NCBI GenBank assembly: GCA_002890675.1
Contig: PEFW01000018.1
Location: 1 to 57,231, forward strand
Reading direction: 5' to 3'
Length of the DNA: 57,231 nucleotides
DNA from: Candidatus Methylaffinis lahnbergensis
GTDB lineage: Bacteria; Pseudomonadota; Alphaproteobacteria; Rhizobiales; Beijerinckiaceae
Of the stretch, positions 8,764 through 17,784 are shown in pieces. The first letter of the stretch is position 1; the number at the start of each line of letters is the position of its first letter. The position numbers and the translations under genes were made by a program. The notes beneath the pieces were generated by a model. It worked only from the letters and a program-made list of their open reading frames with translations. It did no database searches and was not told the DNA's origin.

Positions 8764-9019
8764 CGTCGTTCTCCTTTTCGCTACTTGGGCCGATCGGCGC
8801 CCTGCCGACAGCATATTAAGCGGAGTCGCGCTTTCTGTTCGGTTTCCACAGCAACCAAGAGTGACTAATTTCAGACTGACCCACTACCGCGCCGTCGATC
8901 CCAGGCGGGCAGGGCGCATTCGCGTGATGAAACATGCCGGTCCTCGTAACTCCAGCCGGATGCCGAAGGAGACGGTGCGGATCCGGATCCCCCCGGCAAG
9001 GACGGTCGTCGCGGCGCGT
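8764..9019. other. intergenic between multicopper oxidase and cupin genes
   Basis: No gene is visible. The cupin ribosome-binding site is at the left edge, and I see no clear terminator after the oxidase gene. Confidence 0.4.
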
Positions 9020-10411
9020 TCAGTCGTAGCGCACAGTTTGAAACATGCCTGCATGCTGATGGTACAGAAGGTGGCAATGAAATGCCCACCATCCCGGATT
9101 GTCGGCGTCGAAAGCCACGGTCACGGTCGTTTTCGGAGGCACGAGCACCGTGTCGCGCAAGGCGCCGGCAAAGCGGTTGCGGTTGATCGCGACCACCTGG
9201 AACGAATGGCCATGCAAATGCATGGGATGCGGCATCATCGTTTGATTGGTGATCACAAGCTCCACCCTTTCGCCCTCGCTGACTTTGAGTGGCGGGACGT
9301 CTTTGTTCCAAGCCACATTGTTGAGCGACCATTGGTAGCCTTGCATCGATCCCGTTAAGTTCACCACGTGCGTCCGGTCCGCCTTGCGGTCTGCCAGAGG
9401 CGCGGCTGTGCTCAGTGAACGCTCAAGGTCGAGAGTAAGCGGTGGCGATGCCGCGTCTGCCATGCTCGGAATGCGGGTAACTTGTCCTTTCCCGGCGAGG
9501 AGCACGATGCCGGTCCGCCTGCGCTCGCCTTCCAGCACCGCGAGCACGGGGTAGGCGGCGGCAATTTTTGGAATGGTCAGCTCGATGTCCAGCCGCTGCG
9601 CGACGGTGATGGGGAAGTTGCGGCCGCGAACCGGTCGGACAGGGATCCCATCCACCGCGACGAGATTGCCTTTGAGCCGGCCGAGATCGATGTGGTAGGC
9701 GCTCATCGAAGAGGCGTTAATGATACGCAACCGCATGCGGCCGCCGGGCTCGACCTTGACCACTTCCGGATCGGCAAGGGTGCGGCTATTGGCGAGAAAA
9801 GCGTCATATTGAACATCATTCAAATCCGGCTTGCTCTTAATGGCCGCCATTGCCATGCCCGGTATGTTCATGGCGGCGGGCTGACGTGCCTGAAGATCCG
9901 CATAAATCATTTCCGGCAGCGTGAAGCTGAAATCGGCGAGCTCTATGACTATGTCCTGCCCGCCGGACATCTCGCCGCCATCCCTGATGATCAGCGGCGC
10001 CGAAAGCAGAAGCTGCTCTTGAAATCCATAATGCGAGTGCATCCAATAGGTGCCGCCACGGCTCAGAGGGAAATCGAAGTCGGCGCTGCCTCCCGGCGGA
10101 ATCGCGGGCCCGGAAACATCCGGGACGCCGTCTTGCCGCCAGGGCGGCGTGAGGCCATGCCAGTGGATCAGGCTCGGCTCTTCGATATGGTTTTCGACCC
10201 GGACGCGAAACGGCTTGCCCACGTCAGTGGTGATTCCGAACGTCCCATCCGGCTGGCGGATGCAAAATACGGAAGCGGACTTGCCGTTCACCTCTATGTC
10301 GCGGCGCTCGAGCCGCAGCACCACTGGCGCGGCGCCGCCCGTTTGCGCGCGCACCTGCGATGCCGCGCCTATCGCAAGGGTCCCAGAAAGAAAACTACGG
10401 CGCGACAGCAA
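9020..10411 (-). CDS. Tat-exported multicopper oxidase
   Basis: A 463-residue three-cupredoxin oxidase. The N-terminus MLSRRSFLSGTLAIG is a twin-arginine signal. All four copper-binding motifs are in place: HWHG near residue 84, HSHYG near 124, HPMHLHGHSF near 398 and HCHLLYHQHAGMF near 444-456, the last with the Cys and His ligands of the T1 site. The type is close to CopA/SufI/CueO-like periplasmic oxidases, which oxidise Cu(I) or organic substrates with O2. It follows the ABC ATPase gene by 18 bases and is probably co-transcribed with it. That is an unusual partner for a NitT/TauT-type transporter. Confidence 0.9.
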   Translation of the reverse strand: MLSRRSFLSGTLAIGAASQVRAQTGGAAPVVLRLERRDIEVNGKSASVFCIRQPDGTFGITTDVGKPFRVRVENHIEEPSLIHWHGLTPPWRQDGVPDVSGPAIPPGGSADFDFPLSRGGTYWMHSHYGFQEQLLLSAPLIIRDGGEMSGGQDIVIELADFSFTLPEMIYADLQARQPAAMNIPGMAMAAIKSKPDLNDVQYDAFLANSRTLADPEVVKVEPGGRMRLRIINASSMSAYHIDLGRLKGNLVAVDGIPVRPVRGRNFPITVAQRLDIELTIPKIAAAYPVLAVLEGERRRTGIVLLAGKGQVTRIPSMADAASPPLTLDLERSLSTAAPLADRKADRTHVVNLTGSMQGYQWSLNNVAWNKDVPPLKVSEGERVELVITNQTMMPHPMHLHGHSFQVVAINRNRFAGALRDTVLVPPKTTVTVAFDADNPGWWAFHCHLLYHQHAGMFQTVRYD

Positions 10412-10429
10412 GAAAATCTCCGATGCGGC

Positions 10430-11764
10430 CTATTGCGGATTCTCCAGGCTGAAGGTTTCGGACGTCTCGTCATAGGCGAAGAGTTCGCCGTAGCGGCCCC
10501 AGTTCACGACGCTCTTCAAGGTCCGGTCGGCATAATCTTCCGACATGTAATCTTCGAGTTCCTCCAAGAAGCGGACCGCGCGGGCGGTATGGGTGGGCCG
10601 CTCGTCGAGGACCAGTTTTATCCGCGCGGCAAGCGGCAAATAGGTCAGAAGATGATCGCCGAAAAGCTTTTTGCGTACATCGACATCCGCCTCGGCGAAG
10701 CGGTGTCCAGCGGCGGTGAGTTTGATGTCGCCTTCCTCGATCTCGGCGAAGCGCAGCAATTGCAAGGTTTCGGCCACCGGAAATAGTTCGTCGACTTCCA
10801 TTTGCAGGCTATCGGCGAGCGCGGGAAGATCGGCGCGGCCCAAATAGGGTTCGGCGGCGATTTCCTCGATCATGCCGGCGAGCGTATTGGTCGAAACGCG
10901 CGGCAGGGCCATGCCAAAGCCAAGACCTGGGAACGCCCCCTCGCGGCCCGGCGCGACCGGTTCCGGCCGCTTGGTCATGAGCGCGTAGATCTTATCCACC
11001 AACTGGCGGAACTCGGGATCGAGCCGGTCGCGCGGATGCTGCAGCCTGACCTGAATTTCGGCGGTGATCCGGCCGGGATTGCTCGACAGCACGATGATGC
11101 GGTCGCACATAAGGACCGCCTCCTCGATATTGTGGGTGACCATGAGGATGCTCTTGATCGGCATGCGCCCCTCGACCCAAAGGTCCAGAAGGTCGGTGCG
11201 CAGGGTTTCCGCGGTGAGCACGTCGAGCGCCGAAAAAGGCTCGTCCATCAACAGAATATTGGGCTGGACGACAAGCGCCCTCGCGAAGCCGACTCGCTGG
11301 CGCATACCGCCGGAAAGCTCCTTTGGGAAAGCGGACTCGAAACCGTCGAGCCCGATGAGGTCGATCGCTTTCAACGCGCGCCGGCGCGCTTCGTCCCTGG
11401 CGATCTGTTTTGCCCTGAGGCCAAGCTCGACATTGGCGAGCACGGTCAGCCAAGGAAACAGCGCAAAACTCTGAAACACCATGGCGACGCCATCGACCGG
11501 ACCAGCTACTTTCTGGCCAAGATAGCTCACTTCGCCGCCGGTGGGGAAAATGAGCCCGGAGACGATGCGCAGGAGCGAGGATTTGCCGCAGCCGGACCGG
11601 CCGAGCAAGCCGACGATTTCGCCCTCTTTTAGATCGAGCGAAACATCGTCGAGGACCGCCGGGCCTAGCTCGCCCGATCCGGTCTGGTAGCGCTGCGAGA
11701 TATTTCTAACTTCAAGCAAGGACTTCTTGCTTGCAAATGAAGTCCGGGCAAAATTGTCTTGCAT
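10430..11764 (-). CDS. NitT/TauT-type ABC ATPase with C-terminal AAA-associated domain
   Basis: The first 260 residues form an ABC ATPase of the nitrate/taurine/sulfonate group: Walker A GRSGCGKSS near residue 54, the signature LSGGMRQRV, and Walker B LLMDEPFSALD. The next 180 residues, from about 300 on, resemble the AAA-associated C-terminal domain that follows some ATPases of this group (MIEEIAAEPYLGRADLPALA, then LQLLRFAEIEEGDIKLT). A regulatory role for that domain is inference. It begins nine bases after the permease stop, with a GAGG site, and overlaps nothing. No substrate-binding protein gene is adjacent. Confidence 0.9.
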   Translation of the reverse strand: MQDNFARTSFASKKSLLEVRNISQRYQTGSGELGPAVLDDVSLDLKEGEIVGLLGRSGCGKSSLLRIVSGLIFPTGGEVSYLGQKVAGPVDGVAMVFQSFALFPWLTVLANVELGLRAKQIARDEARRRALKAIDLIGLDGFESAFPKELSGGMRQRVGFARALVVQPNILLMDEPFSALDVLTAETLRTDLLDLWVEGRMPIKSILMVTHNIEEAVLMCDRIIVLSSNPGRITAEIQVRLQHPRDRLDPEFRQLVDKIYALMTKRPEPVAPGREGAFPGLGFGMALPRVSTNTLAGMIEEIAAEPYLGRADLPALADSLQMEVDELFPVAETLQLLRFAEIEEGDIKLTAAGHRFAEADVDVRKKLFGDHLLTYLPLAARIKLVLDERPTHTARAVRFLEELEDYMSEDYADRTLKSVVNWGRYGELFAYDETSETFSLENPQ

Positions 11765-11773
11765 GAAAGCACC

Positions 11774-13510
11774 TCAATCGAGCCGCAAGCGCCTTTCGGC
11801 GAGGTCGTAAAGCGGGCGCCAAAGAAGGCGGTTGAACATAATGACGAAGATCGACATGACCGCGACACCGAGCACGATTTTCGGATAATCGCCATCCGCG
11901 GTCGCCTTGGCGATGTAGGCGCCGATACCATGCGCCGACACTGTGTCGCCGCCCCATTTCACATATTCCGCGACGATCGCCGCGTTCCAGGATCCGCCCG
12001 AGGCGGTCAGCGCTCCCGTCACGTAATAGGGGAAAATAGCGGGGATGATAACGTTCTTCCACCAATCCCAGCCGCGGATGCGAAAATTCGCTACCGCTTC
12101 CTTGAGATCGTTCGGAAACACCGAGGCGCCGGCGATGACGTTGAAAAGAATGTACCATTGCGTGCCGAAGATAATCAGAAAGCTAAGCCAGATGTCGGGG
12201 TTCAGGGAAAACTTCAGAATAAACACGACCGCGACGGGGAAAATAACATTCGCCGGAAACGCCGCCAGGAATTGCGCCAGGGGCTGCACTTTCTCGGCGA
12301 GCGCCGGCCGTAGACCGATCCAGATTCCGGCCGGGACCCAGACCAAGGTCGCCAGCGCCATGAGCACGACCACGCGCATCATGGTAAATATGGTATAGAG
12401 CACGCATTGCCAAAAATCGCTCCAGCTGAGTTCCTGGCGCACGTAATCGACGATGAGCCACCCGGCCCAAACCGTGCCGAGACCGAGGCACGCTATCCAT
12501 AGAATATCAATCATGCGGCTTAGCGCGGGGCTTTGTGGCACCGATTGGGAAGAGCGAACTGGAAGTTCCATACGCAGAAGCGCTATGGTACGCAACAGTT
12601 GAGCCGGAGCGCGCATCGATGCGCGCATCCAACGTGTCCTTGCGAAGACATTCGCCACGAAGGACTTTTCCTGGATCTGACCGGCCGAAAGCTCGACCCG
12701 AAATCGCGCCGCGAAGGCGACCAGCGGCCGGAACAGCAATTGGTCATAGGCAAGGATCACGGCCACCATGGCGACGATGGCCGCGAACACCGCATCGATG
12801 CGCTTTTCGTCGATGGCGAGGGCGAGATAGGAGCCGATGCCGGGCAATTTGATGGTGGTGTCGCCAACCGAAATCGCTTCGGATGCGACGACGAAAAACC
12901 AGCCTCCCGACATCGACATCATCATATTCCAGATGAGCCCGGGCATCGCGAAGGGCGTTTCCAGTTGCCAGAACCGCTGCCACCATGAAAGACCGAAACC
13001 ACGCGCAACCTCGATCAGGTCGCGCGGGACGCCGCGGAGCGACTGGTAAAAGGAAAAGGCCATGTTCCAGGCCTGCGAGGTGAAGATCGCGAAGACCGCC
13101 GCAAATTCGGCGCCCAGGATCGAGCCGGGAAAAAGCCCAAGGAAAAAGGTCACCGTGAACGACAGAAAGCCGAGGATCGGCACCGATTGCAAGACGTCGA
13201 GAAATGGAACGAGGACGAGCGCGGCGCGCCGGCTTTTGGCGGCAAGCGTCGCGTAGACGAAAGTGAAGACCAGCGAAGCGGCGATGGCGGCGAACATGCG
13301 CAACGTCGTGCGCAAGGCATAATAGGGCAAGTGCATATAGTCGAGCGAAACGACAGTCGATTCGGGCGCTGTCAGCGGCAGGGTTACACTTTGCGAAACT
13401 TGGCTGATCGCGATGAAGGCGGCCAGGATCAGGGCAAATGCAAAAAGATCGTATTGGTTGGGAAGCGCCCTGCGGCCGAGCGAGGTGAAGGCGACGAACC
13501 GGGACAGCAT
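11774..13510 (-). CDS. two-domain ABC transporter permease (fused BPD_transp_1 units)
   Basis: A 578-residue integral membrane protein made of two tandem permease domains of the binding-protein-dependent type. The first has its EAA-like loop at ARGFGLSWWQRFWQLETPFA and the second at FRIRGWDWWKNVIIPAIFPY. About twelve hydrophobic helices can be counted. Fusion of both permease units in one chain matches the single following ATPase, which would act as a homodimer. The system is NitT/TauT-like, but the substrate is unknown and no periplasmic binding protein is encoded nearby. It is the first gene of the presumed permease-ATPase-oxidase operon. Confidence 0.9.
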   Translation of the reverse strand: MLSRFVAFTSLGRRALPNQYDLFAFALILAAFIAISQVSQSVTLPLTAPESTVVSLDYMHLPYYALRTTLRMFAAIAASLVFTFVYATLAAKSRRAALVLVPFLDVLQSVPILGFLSFTVTFFLGLFPGSILGAEFAAVFAIFTSQAWNMAFSFYQSLRGVPRDLIEVARGFGLSWWQRFWQLETPFAMPGLIWNMMMSMSGGWFFVVASEAISVGDTTIKLPGIGSYLALAIDEKRIDAVFAAIVAMVAVILAYDQLLFRPLVAFAARFRVELSAGQIQEKSFVANVFARTRWMRASMRAPAQLLRTIALLRMELPVRSSQSVPQSPALSRMIDILWIACLGLGTVWAGWLIVDYVRQELSWSDFWQCVLYTIFTMMRVVVLMALATLVWVPAGIWIGLRPALAEKVQPLAQFLAAFPANVIFPVAVVFILKFSLNPDIWLSFLIIFGTQWYILFNVIAGASVFPNDLKEAVANFRIRGWDWWKNVIIPAIFPYYVTGALTASGGSWNAAIVAEYVKWGGDTVSAHGIGAYIAKATADGDYPKIVLGVAVMSIFVIMFNRLLWRPLYDLAERRLRLD

Positions 13511-13870
13511 GGAAGCCTTTCACGGATGGGCTGAACGCGGGCCGGGGCGGAAATTGAGTTGAAAAGAGAACGTAAAAGCGGCCGGTTGCGGCCGTCAGAG
13601 CTGGCGTCAGTCCAAATTCTGCCAAGCGGGTTTATGCCGATGCGATCATCAACCGCAACAATTTCGCGCCATTATGACGATTAAAAGAAAGGGAGATGGA
13701 GCAAAGTAGCGAACGCCAATATGTGCGTCAATCATGGCCTCCGCGAAGCGGTCTTAATTATGCCGCCGGCGCCGCTGTTGGCGTTTTGATACCGGTTAAC
13801 CACTATTAAACGTTCGCGTCGAGCAGGATGGCGCGGGCGAGTATTGTCCCCCGCGTCTCCCGGGCGCAGC
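13511..13870. other. intergenic, presumed promoter region of the ABC-oxidase operon
   Basis: No gene is recognised. An inverted GCGGCCGGTTGCGGCCG is seen at about 13579-13595. The stretch should hold the minus-strand promoter for the permease gene, but I cannot assign -35 and -10 boxes with confidence. Confidence 0.35.
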
Positions 13871-14269
13871 TTATCGGGACTCGGCCCGCCAGCGCTGCAA
13901 CGTCGCGGTGCAGTTGGGCGGCAGCGTCCATTCATTCGCCCGAGCCGGCATACCGGTAAAGCCCGGATTGAGCATCTCCTGCGAGACACGCAGCCCGAGC
14001 GGCCAGCGCGCCTTGATGAAGGCCATCACCTCAAGAATCTCGGGATCGCTCAGCACATCCTCGAAGGCGGGCATGTAGGAAACCGCGCCTGGCGGCGTCG
14101 TGCTGAAGCGCCCGAACTTAATCATCTGGAAAATCTCCTCGTCGGAGTGCTGCCATGTGTGACCCGTCTCGTCATGGGCGGGCGCGCGCCGGTGCGAATG
14201 CTGATCGTCGAGCTGCCAGAGCGGCTGCCCCTGCAATTTCCTGCCATGGCAGGACGCGCAGGAGCGCAT
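13871..14269 (-). pseudogene. class I cytochrome c, N-terminus lost
   Basis: The frame carries one haem c motif (CASCH, in MRSCASCHGRKLQGQPLW) and a probable axial Met (SYMPAFEDVLSDPEILEV), then a C-terminal helix, for 132 residues. The CASCH motif sits three residues from the first ATG, so the signal peptide and the first helix are gone. Immediately upstream, in another frame, is the tail of a multicopper oxidase; a deletion seems to have joined the two genes near 14275-14290. Intact versions export cytochrome to the periplasm for electron transfer. As it stands the product would not reach the haem-attachment machinery. Confidence 0.65.
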
Positions 14270-14289
14270 ATAGATGGACTTCCATCATA

Positions 14290-15013
14290 GAGTTGCTGCT
14301 GGTCTGGTTTCACAGGCACACGGTTGACTGCCAGTAGCAGGAAGTGAATCTGGTGCATATGGAATTCATGGTTTTCGTCGGCCTGATTCTGGATCGTCCA
14401 GTCCTCCACCGATCCCTGCCTAGTGGTGATCGCCAGCGGATTGTTCGGGTCGAATGACCTCTGAGAAATAGAGCGAGCGGTGTCCCCTCGGAGCTGCCTG
14501 AGCTAGGCCCTCGAACCGTTGCAGGCCCGGTTGTCCCGGCGGTTCCCGAGCCAACTGCAGTGAAGGCGCATCAGGCGTTGCCTGGATAACCGCGAGCGGA
14601 CGTTGCGGGTCGTTGTCTCCATCCGGGCCGGTGTTGATATTGAGGGTCTGGAACACCGCGTTTTTCACCGTCGCCGACATCTTGCCGCGACGGGTGCCGT
14701 CCTGCGACCCGGTTGGGACGCCGTCGAACGCGACGACATGGAGCGGCTGTGCGACTCCGACGTAGACCACTTGCAGATCGAGGATGGTGTCAGCCGAGGC
14801 GTTGGCAACGCGCCAGAATTCGCGCTCGCCCGGCTTCATCTGGATGATCGCGGGCGTCTCTGCTGGATAGGCGATGGGGACATAGTTGAGCGTGACGTCC
14901 CATGACGGGATTGCCCCACCCGGGGTGGGGTTGCCGGCGACGTTCTGGTTGCGCGGCGAACGGCGTTCCGCACCGGCGGTTCGAAGAGTCTTCGCGGACT
15001 TGTCCGAAGCCAA
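14290..15013 (-). pseudogene. multicopper oxidase, degraded
   Basis: Pieces of a large multicopper oxidase lie in two frames. From about 14960 to 14660 the second cupredoxin domain is recognisable (IPSWDVTLNYVPIAYP, FWRVANASADTILDLQ, FDGVPTGSQDGTRRGK). An internal deletion follows. Near 14458 the frame shifts, then FDPNNPLAITTRQGSVEDW and ENHEFHMHQIHFLL (the T1/T3 HxxHxH copper motif region) are read. The first domain and the final HCH motif are missing. The remnant is distinct from the intact oxidase at 9020-10411, so a second copper oxidase and cytochrome pair was once present here. Confidence 0.75.
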
Positions 15014-15115
15014 AACGAACGTATGATTGCGGGACGGCCGTTTTTTCGACTTTTTAACGACATATTACGGATTATGGAATAATTCGACGGTTTCCCGGTC
15101 TGGCTCTTAACATCG

Positions 15116-15886
15116 ATGAGATATTTTCCTCGTTGCTTTTTCCCGCTCGGCTCATTTTTTGGGCTCGGCCTCGTACTGCTCGCCGGCGGCTGCGCGGGTG
15201 GGGTCACCGGCGATGATCTCTTGCCGAGCCCGTCGGATTACGAAGTTGGCGGCATCGACGTCTCCAAATATCAAGGCGATATCGATTGGAATAGCGTGCG
15301 CGCCGCGGGTGTTCGCTTCGCCTGGATCAAGGCGACCGAGGGGGGCGACCGCGTCGACGAGAAATTCGCCCAAAATTGGACCTCGGCGAAAGCCGCGGGC
15401 GTACCGCGCGGCGCCTATCACTTCGCCTATTGGTGTAGACCAATGGTGGAACAGGCGGCCTGGTTTACGGCGCATGTCCCCAATGACCCGGAAGCCTTGC
15501 CGCCGGTGCTCGATGTCGAGTGGAACGGGCAATCGAAGACCTGCCCAAAGCGCATCCCGCGCGACGCCGCCTTGGCCCAGATGAAAATCATGCTTGCTGC
15601 GATGGAACGCGCCTATGGGAAAAAGCCGGTGATCTATACCTCGATCGATTTCCATCGCGACGTGATGAAGGGGGAGTTTTCCGATTACCCGATCTGGGTC
15701 CGCAGCGTGAAATACTATCCGGCGGTCAAATATGGCGATCGCCGTTGGCATTTCTGGCAGCATACCGCCGAGGGCCATGTTGCCGGCATTCGCGGCTACG
15801 TCGATCGCAACGCCTTCAACGGTTCGATCAAGGATTGGCAGGGGTGGCTCGCCGACATCAAGGCGCCAGGCTCGCACGGCGCATGA
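15116..15886 (+). CDS. GH25 lysozyme-like lipoprotein
   Basis: A 256-residue glycoside hydrolase of family 25 (1,4-beta-N-acetylmuramidase, cleaving peptidoglycan glycan strands). The N-terminal signal ends in a lipobox, LLAGGC, with Cys26 as the lipidation site. The barrel motifs are clear: GIDVSKYQGDIDW with the catalytic-site Asp, FAWIKATEGG, YHFAYW and PPVLDVEWNG with the Asp-x-Glu catalytic pair. It ends FNGSIKDWQGWL. As a lipoprotein it probably works on the wall from the periplasmic side, in remodelling. It stands alone, divergent from the broken oxidase gene. Confidence 0.92.
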   Translation: MRYFPRCFFPLGSFFGLGLVLLAGGCAGGVTGDDLLPSPSDYEVGGIDVSKYQGDIDWNSVRAAGVRFAWIKATEGGDRVDEKFAQNWTSAKAAGVPRGAYHFAYWCRPMVEQAAWFTAHVPNDPEALPPVLDVEWNGQSKTCPKRIPRDAALAQMKIMLAAMERAYGKKPVIYTSIDFHRDVMKGEFSDYPIWVRSVKYYPAVKYGDRRWHFWQHTAEGHVAGIRGYVDRNAFNGSIKDWQGWLADIKAPGSHGA

Positions 15887-15923
15887 GCTCAAAGAGAGGT
15901 GGGCGCGCGCAGCGGCGGCCGTC

Positions 15924-16424
15924 TCAACCGCTGGTGGCAGACAGCTTTTTCTTGTGGCGTTGCTCCCGAAAATAATAGCCAAACGCGGCTGCTACTATAA
16001 CGCCGGAACCGATGAAAACGAAGATCCATTGGCGCGAGGACTCTCCCACGGTCATGCCGAGCCGGCCGGACATCGCCACCTTGCCGTCCCTTACCGTCAC
16101 GAGAACCGCGTACTTGCCCGGCTTATCAAAATTGGCCGGAAGGGTGATGACACCCGCAGGATAATTTTTCGGCGCGAGATAGGCCAGCGTGACCTGGTCG
16201 AGATTTCCGGTTGCCGCCGTGCCGGTTCCAGTGTCCCTCACGATGCGAACCTCCGTCGTCATATCCCGCAGGTCTTTCGAAGCCGAGCTAAGCGTAATCA
16301 CGGCAGGCCCGGGAGACGGGATGTCCTGGCAGGAGTCATCCAATGCGCCGGATTGATAGACGGACACTTGCATCTCGTGCATGCCGGCCATCAGCATGCA
16401 ACCCATGTTCATGTTCATATCCAT
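15924..16424 (-). CDS. hypothetical exported protein with C-terminal membrane helix
   Basis: A 166-residue protein, very Met-rich at the start (MDMNMNMGCMLMAGMHEM). It then has a beta-rich domain (AVITLSSASKDLRDMTTEV, LAPKNYPAGVITLPANF), a transmembrane helix (WIFVFIGSGVIVAAAFGYYF) and a basic tail. Just upstream, in a different frame, a good signal peptide can be read from GTG near 16511 (GIGRLVAALILGIVLLGA). A frameshift near 16450 would fuse it to this protein. The native product is therefore probably an exported, membrane-anchored domain with a Met-rich segment that could bind copper; that last point is inference. No family recognised. Confidence 0.5.
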   Translation of the reverse strand: MDMNMNMGCMLMAGMHEMQVSVYQSGALDDSCQDIPSPGPAVITLSSASKDLRDMTTEVRIVRDTGTGTAATGNLDQVTLAYLAPKNYPAGVITLPANFDKPGKYAVLVTVRDGKVAMSGRLGMTVGESSRQWIFVFIGSGVIVAAAFGYYFREQRHKKKLSATSG

Positions 16425-16660
16425 AAGGCTGGTATCCTGGACTCCGCCCGCGCTCCCAGCAGCACAATTCCCAAGATCAAGGCTGCCACCAACCGGCCAA
16501 TCCCATTCACAGGTCTATTTCCTCCCTAGTCATTCGTCCGCCGCATGGAGCTGCATATTCATGGACGGAATTTCAAAGGCCAGATGCCCGCCATTGCTCC
16601 TTATGCCGCCTAAGGATCAGTTCCGAAAAGTGGCGTCCGGCGTCCGGCTTGCAGAAAATC

Positions 16661-17488
16661 CTACAGCGGCATCGGCTCCATGACGGCCTTTTCGATCCCT
16701 CGCGGGCGCAAGGCTTCCAGAAGTTCTGGTCCCGTCGCCAATGCTCCGGTGAAGACCACATAATTCGGCGTCGCCGATGCCGTATTTGACTCCGGAAAGC
16801 CGAGGAGTTCACGCAGAACATGGCCGGCTCTCCGGGCAATGGCCGGGGCTGGATCTATCCATGCCACGGGCCAGGGCGAGAGCCGCTCGAATTGGCCCAG
16901 CAGCAAAGGATAATGCGTGCAGGCAAGCACGATGCAATCCGTGCGCAGTTCCCCGGATGTCACGAAGGCGGGCGCGATTTCCCTCGCTATGGCCGCGTCC
17001 GAAACATTTTTCCCGTGCATGAAAGCTTCGGCTAGAGGCGCAAGCACGCGCGAGCCAACGAGGGTAACCTTGCAATGGGCGGCATAGGCGCGCACCAATT
17101 CACGCGTATAATCCCGCGCAACGGTGCCAGGCGTTGCCAGCACGGAGATAAGCCCCGAGCGCGATTGGCTCGCGGCAGGTTTGATCGCGGGCACCGTACC
17201 GATGAAAGGGATTTTTGGGGACCTCGCGCGTAGATGCGGCAGCGTCAGCGTGGACGCCGTATTGCAGGCAACGACAACGGCGTCCGGACCGCAGAAGGCG
17301 ATCAAGCGATCCATTACCGCCAAGACCCGCGCGACCACCGCGTCTTCCCCCAGTTCGCCATAGGGGAAAGCGGCATTATCCGCGGCATAAATGATTTGCG
17401 CGTCCGGGAGCAGCCGTGCCACCTCCGCGCAAACGGTCAGGCCGCCGAGGCCGGAATCGAAGATCAGAATTTTTGCCGCGCGCGACAT
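16661..17488 (-). CDS. murI: glutamate racemase
   Basis: MurI interconverts L- and D-glutamate in the cytoplasm, supplying D-Glu for peptidoglycan. The 275-residue product has both catalytic cysteines in their standard settings, VACNTAS and LACTHYPLLL, and the substrate-binding starts FDSGLGGLTV and YAADNAAFPYGE. I start it at ATG 17488 (MSRAAKILIFDSGLGG) because family members begin a few residues before the first strand; a GTG start at 17533 adds 15 residues. Length is normal. The gene stands alone on the minus strand, between the Met-rich protein gene and the two glycosyltransferases. Confidence 0.93.
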   Translation of the reverse strand: MSRAAKILIFDSGLGGLTVCAEVARLLPDAQIIYAADNAAFPYGELGEDAVVARVLAVMDRLIAFCGPDAVVVACNTASTLTLPHLRARSPKIPFIGTVPAIKPAASQSRSGLISVLATPGTVARDYTRELVRAYAAHCKVTLVGSRVLAPLAEAFMHGKNVSDAAIAREIAPAFVTSGELRTDCIVLACTHYPLLLGQFERLSPWPVAWIDPAPAIARRAGHVLRELLGFPESNTASATPNYVVFTGALATGPELLEALRPRGIEKAVMEPMPL

Positions 17489-17784
17489 GGGTAAAGCCAA
17501 CGAAACCGCAAGTTTGTCCGACAGAAGGTCCACCGTCCGGAGCGAATAGCATGGCCGAGGATCAAGGCAGATTTTGGTTAACGGCGGGTTGAACCGAAAT
17601 CTTGGCCCGCGCGGTTCGGGCCGCTCGCCTCGCCTCTATAGGTTTTAAGTGTAGAGAACTGAACAGCCTCGCGATCAAATGCACCGTGACGCCTTCCAGG
17701 ACTCTCTTTTGTCCCTAAGCCCCCTCCGGCCGATGATAGCGATTTAACCGCGCCGTCACTTCCCCCGCGATAGTTCGCGTGGCT

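Noticed and set aside
9482..10786. Long plus-strand open frame of 434 codons opposite the multicopper oxidase and ABC ATPase genes
   Set aside because: High-GC coding strands give long antisense frames; residue make-up is Arg/Gly/His-rich without family motifs, and the minus-strand genes carry clear copper and ATPase motifs.
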